This document shows positions 5,613-6,467 of a stretch of DNA of 6,467 nucleotides, one piece after another. The notes below the pieces were generated by a model. The model was not told where the DNA came from. It saw only the letters and a program-made list of their open reading frames with translations, and searched no databases. The stretch is from the NCBI GenBank assembly GCA_018333775.1, contig JAGXSO010000059.1, positions 1 to 6,467 of the forward strand, in the 5' to 3' direction. The translations under genes and the position numbers were made by a program. Each line of letters begins with the position of its first letter. Position 1 is the stretch's first letter. Origin of the DNA: Truepera sp. (GTDB lineage Bacteria; Deinococcota; Deinococci; Deinococcales; Trueperaceae).

Positions 5613-6467
5613 ACCTCGACTGCTAGGGGATGCGCTAGTGAAGCAAGAACCAAGCCAGGTTATGAGCGAGTTTACGACAGGTAGCAGCACGGATCGAGCG
5701 AAAGGAGTTAAGCTGGACCAGAGTGAGGTTACGGCTTCTTACCAAGGAGGAGAACACCGTCTCGATGGTCTTGTGCACCCAGGAAAAGGCAGACCCCCAC
5801 AGCTTAGGACGCTTGAAGCTGGCTTTGGGTTGGGCATGTATGCCACAGCCATGATAGTTTGCGTCGCCCAAGATAAAGGCGTTGCCCTCAGTAGTCATGC
5901 AGCGCCCCGCTTCCTGATCGGCGATATTGGCGGGAGCGATCAGACCCGAAGCGAGAGTGATTTCTGAAAGCGGCAGATCAGCCCTCGTTCATCCACGATG
6001 GCATGGAGCTTGAAGCCGTAGAACATGCCCATGCTGCTATAGCCCGATCTAGCTTCGGTCATGGCCCGTGGCTTCCGCCAGCGTGCTCCTTTGCAAATGG
6101 CAATAGCCTTGGAGTCGATGATGTAGCTGTCGAGTTCGCCTGCCAGCTTGGGAGCAAAGCGCAAGGCGAAATCGGCATACAGACGCTCGAGGTTGTTCTG
6201 GATGCGGTAGAAGCGGGTGCGGTCGGGAAGCTCGGGGAAGAGCGAACGGTACTCGATCTTAACGAAGTCGAAGCAATGGCCCAGGTAGCGCTGTTTGAGG
6301 AGTTCACCGACCAGCGCGATGGTCATGATCTCGCTATAGGTACCTTTCTGGTTAGCCATCCTCGGCAGCTGGCAGATGCCAGCACCTTCCAGCGCTTTGA
6401 GGTAATCATCGACAAACACATAGACCAGCGTGAAGAGGTCGGTCAAGGTAGACTGATTGAGGAAGAT
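5613..6467 (-). mobile_element. IS982-family insertion sequence remnant, cut by right window edge
   Basis: The segment is accounted for by an IS982-like transposase. Its downstream end should lie between the transposase stop (5635) and the point where homology to repeat copy A begins (about 5612). The upstream end lies beyond the window, so terminal inverted repeats and target duplications cannot be checked. The element appears to abut or interrupt repeat copy B. Confidence 0.6.
5635..6467 (-). pseudogene. IS982-family transposase, frameshifted and 5'-truncated by the window
   Basis: DDE transposase of the IS982 family. The frame is open from the right edge (IFLNQSTLTDLFTLVYVFVDD), so the start is probably a few codons outside; TTG 6446 is internal or alternative. 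The first catalytic Asp is in YIIDSKAIAI (codon 6114-6116), followed by GMFYGFKLHAIVDERGLICRF. The frame then runs to a premature TGA just after 5940. The rest continues in another frame: ASGLIAPANIADQEAG, LGDANYHG with the second Asp (5863-5865), and KTIETVFSSL with the catalytic Glu (5761-5763), ending at TAG 5635. One lost base in the TTT run (5967-5969) explains everything: a fourth T gives RFSEITLASGLIAPAN. The whole would be about 277 aa plus the missing start, near the family's usual 290. No classical slippery heptamer is seen, so decay is likelier than programmed frameshifting. Confidence 0.82.

Noticed and set aside
5581..5967. 128-codon plus-strand open frame across the repeat and transposase
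   Set aside because: It is antisense to the transposase, whose catalytic motifs read cleanly on the minus strand, and its product has no family features.
5955..5975. Programmed -1 frameshift in the transposase
   Set aside because: The codons CGC TTT CAG AAA hold no X XXY YYZ slippery heptamer in frame, and a lost T explains the shift more simply.

Overview
The window (6467 bp, GC-rich) looks like a bacterial chromosome segment, most likely from the Deinococcota, perhaps a Truepera-like lineage. Four things point there: an archaeal-type, probably non-discriminating aspartyl-tRNA synthetase; consensus -10 boxes lying exactly six bases before a start codon, the leaderless-mRNA layout common in Deinococcus and Thermus; intergenic spacers full of 7-8 bp tandem repeats; and a DUF2281/PIN gene pair. 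The assignment is an inference from these traits, not from a database match.

Layout. 1-620 (+): 3' part of an RsmJ-like 16S rRNA methyltransferase, open to the left window edge. 621-790: a structured intergenic repeat (copy A) holding a mini-ORF and ending in an octamer tandem repeat. 805-1626 (+): NAD-dependent 3-hydroxyacyl-CoA dehydrogenase. 1627-1888: a spacer with a heptamer repeat, a strong promoter, a 17-codon leader ORF containing Asp-Asn-Asp-Asn, and mutually exclusive hairpins. 1889-3166 (+): aspS. 3191-3409 and 3394-3813 (+): overlapping DUF2281 antitoxin-like and PIN-domain toxin-like genes with their own leaderless promoter. 3884-4711 (-) and 4695-5396 (-): fpg (mutM) downstream of and overlapping hisA. 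5420-5612: copy B of the intergenic repeat, inverted. 5635-6467 (-): an IS982-like transposase broken by one frameshift and running off the right edge.

The most interesting signal is upstream of aspS. The layout is that of classical ribosome-mediated attenuation: near-leaderless peptide MRRPRHDNDNSHLSLGA, then an antiterminator strand, then a terminator-like hairpin sharing one strand. A synthetase that charges both tRNA-Asp and tRNA-Asn would be sensed by exactly these two codon types. Second, fpg has no standard start codon that would place its catalytic proline at position 1; an ATC codon sits there with a purine-rich site upstream. Third, the two inverted intergenic repeats keep the same two-stem architecture through compensatory base changes and both contain a short in-frame ORF with a shared DEKAI core.

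The genes do not form one pathway. hisA and fpg are probably co-transcribed, the PIN/DUF2281 pair is a unit, and aspS appears to be independently transcribed with its own leader.
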